A stretch of DNA of 64,000 nucleotides, taken from the NCBI RefSeq assembly GCF_037914945.1, contig NZ_CP149787.1:2728001-2792000 (forward strand), in the 5' to 3' direction. Shown here in pieces: positions 63,443-64,000 of the stretch (position 1 is its first letter; each line of letters starts with the position of its first letter). The stretch is from Haloterrigena sp. KLK7. GTDB lineage: Archaea; Halobacteriota; Halobacteria; Halobacteriales; Natrialbaceae. The notes under the pieces are model-generated. The model was given only the letters and a program-made list of their open reading frames with translations. It ran no database searches and was not told the DNA's origin. Both the position numbers and the translations under genes were made by a program.

Positions 63443-64000
63443 ATGACCAGTCCCGAGGCACGCGAGGAGGCGGTGCTCGAGGCGGTCCGCGAGCGCCGCG
63501 AGCGGGTCAACGAGGCCATCCCGGAGGAGCTCCCGATCCAGCGCCCCGAACGGCTCTACGAGGCGTCGCGGTACCTGCTCGACGCCGGCGGCAAGCGGCT
63601 GCGACCGACCGTCCTGCTGACGGCGGCCGAATCGCTGCTCGACGTCGAGCCGCTGAGCACCGACTACCGCGAGTTCCCGACCCTGAGCGGGAGCACCATC
63701 GACATCATGGACGCCGCGGTCAGCGTCGAGGTCATCCAGTCGTTCACCCTCATCCACGACGACATCATGGACGACGACGACCTCCGGCGGGGCGTCCCCG
63801 CGGTCCACAAGGAGTACGACCTCGAGACGGCCATTCTCGCCGGCGACACGCTCTACTCGAAGGCGTTCGAGATCATGCTCGAGACCGGCGCGAAACCCGA
63901 CCGATCGGTCGAAGCGCTCAACGTGCTCGCGACGACCTGTACCAAGATCTGCGAGGGCCAGTCGCTGGACGTCACCTTCGAGGAGCGCCAGGACGTCTCC
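63443..64000 (+). CDS. idsA: Polyprenyl (geranylgeranyl) diphosphate synthase, N-terminal part
   Basis: Begins 1 bp after the RNase J stop and runs past the window end; 186 residues are visible. The protein makes the C20 isoprenoid precursor of archaeal lipids. The first Asp-rich motif is LIHDDIMDDDDLRRG (about 107-112) and the Arg/Lys of the entry, GGKRLRPTVLLTAAESLL, is present, followed by AVSVEVIQSFTLIHDD. The second Asp-rich motif lies outside the window. Chain length (FPP versus GGPP) cannot be read from this half. Confidence 0.93.
   Translation, partial: MTSPEAREEAVLEAVRERRERVNEAIPEELPIQRPERLYEASRYLLDAGGKRLRPTVLLTAAESLLDVEPLSTDYREFPTLSGSTIDIMDAAVSVEVIQSFTLIHDDIMDDDDLRRGVPAVHKEYDLETAILAGDTLYSKAFEIMLETGAKPDRSVEALNVLATTCTKICEGQSLDVTFEERQDVS

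Overview
The window is chromosomal DNA of a halophilic archaeon, most likely of the Natrialbales (Natrinema/Haloterrigena-like). The base composition is GC-rich, the proteins are very acidic, AT-rich TATA boxes commonly lie 25-35 bp before the start codon, Tat lipoproteins carry the haloarchaeal twin-Arg/lipobox signature, and information-processing genes are archaeal (TFB, PriS/GINS, CDC48, RNAP subunits D/N/K, eL18, RNase J). Genus is inferred, not proven.

Layout. 1-3190: minus-strand ABC importer operon (binding protein, ATPase, truncated permease). 3262-4266: wreck of a TrkH potassium transporter plus a small membrane ORF. 4267-5094: endonuclease III. 5328-9499: a 30-codon ORF coupled to a 1360-residue sensor kinase. 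9670-15703: DUF371, phosphodiesterase, pyrophosphatase, PadR regulator, RNase HI operon, TFB. 15792-17015: two Tat lipoproteins. 17295-22551: sugar-catabolism island (GfcR-type regulator, glucose dehydrogenase, HAD hydrolase, HTH-10 regulator, aldolase of the DapA/KDPG family). 22698-28523: lipoprotein, acyl-CoA dehydrogenase, HAD, PanB and an alpha/beta hydrolase, with a gene-free stretch of hairpin-rich repeats. 28782-31291: Hsp20-like protein and CDC48. 31407-31660: another repeat copy. 31971-38976: PQQ-propeller surface protein, MFS carrier, peroxiredoxin, GINS-PriS pair, GNAT. 39248-44130: archease, DoxX protein, RtcB, then a solo TnpB element. 44245-48391: HTH-10 paralogue, MoaA, acyl-CoA synthetase.

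48606-64000 is the conserved haloarchaeal translation/transcription/isoprenoid super-cluster: tRNA-Ser, uS13-uS4-uS11-RpoD, tRNA-Leu, eL18-uL13-uS9-RpoN-RpoK-enolase-uS2, many joined by ATGA overlaps or near-zero gaps. It continues with mevalonate kinase, isopentenyl phosphate kinase, RNase J and a prenyl synthase (cut by the window end). Two glycosyltransferase-like genes, a ThiN regulator and an SDR gene are interposed.

Most interesting non-gene signals: (1) a dispersed element at 25244-25549, 25639-25777, 31407-31660 and, decayed, near 35853-36005, whose body is a chain of short hairpins with compensating changes between copies; (2) an imperfect tandem duplication at 57424-57745 carrying repeated CTCTTAGCGGAGA boxes; (3) a possible structured RNA at about 61905-62030 upstream of RNase J; (4) nested inverted repeats over the start of the HTH-10 regulator at 45217-45259; (5) an 80-bp inverted repeat after rnhA; (6) the TnpB right end and its presumed guide RNA.
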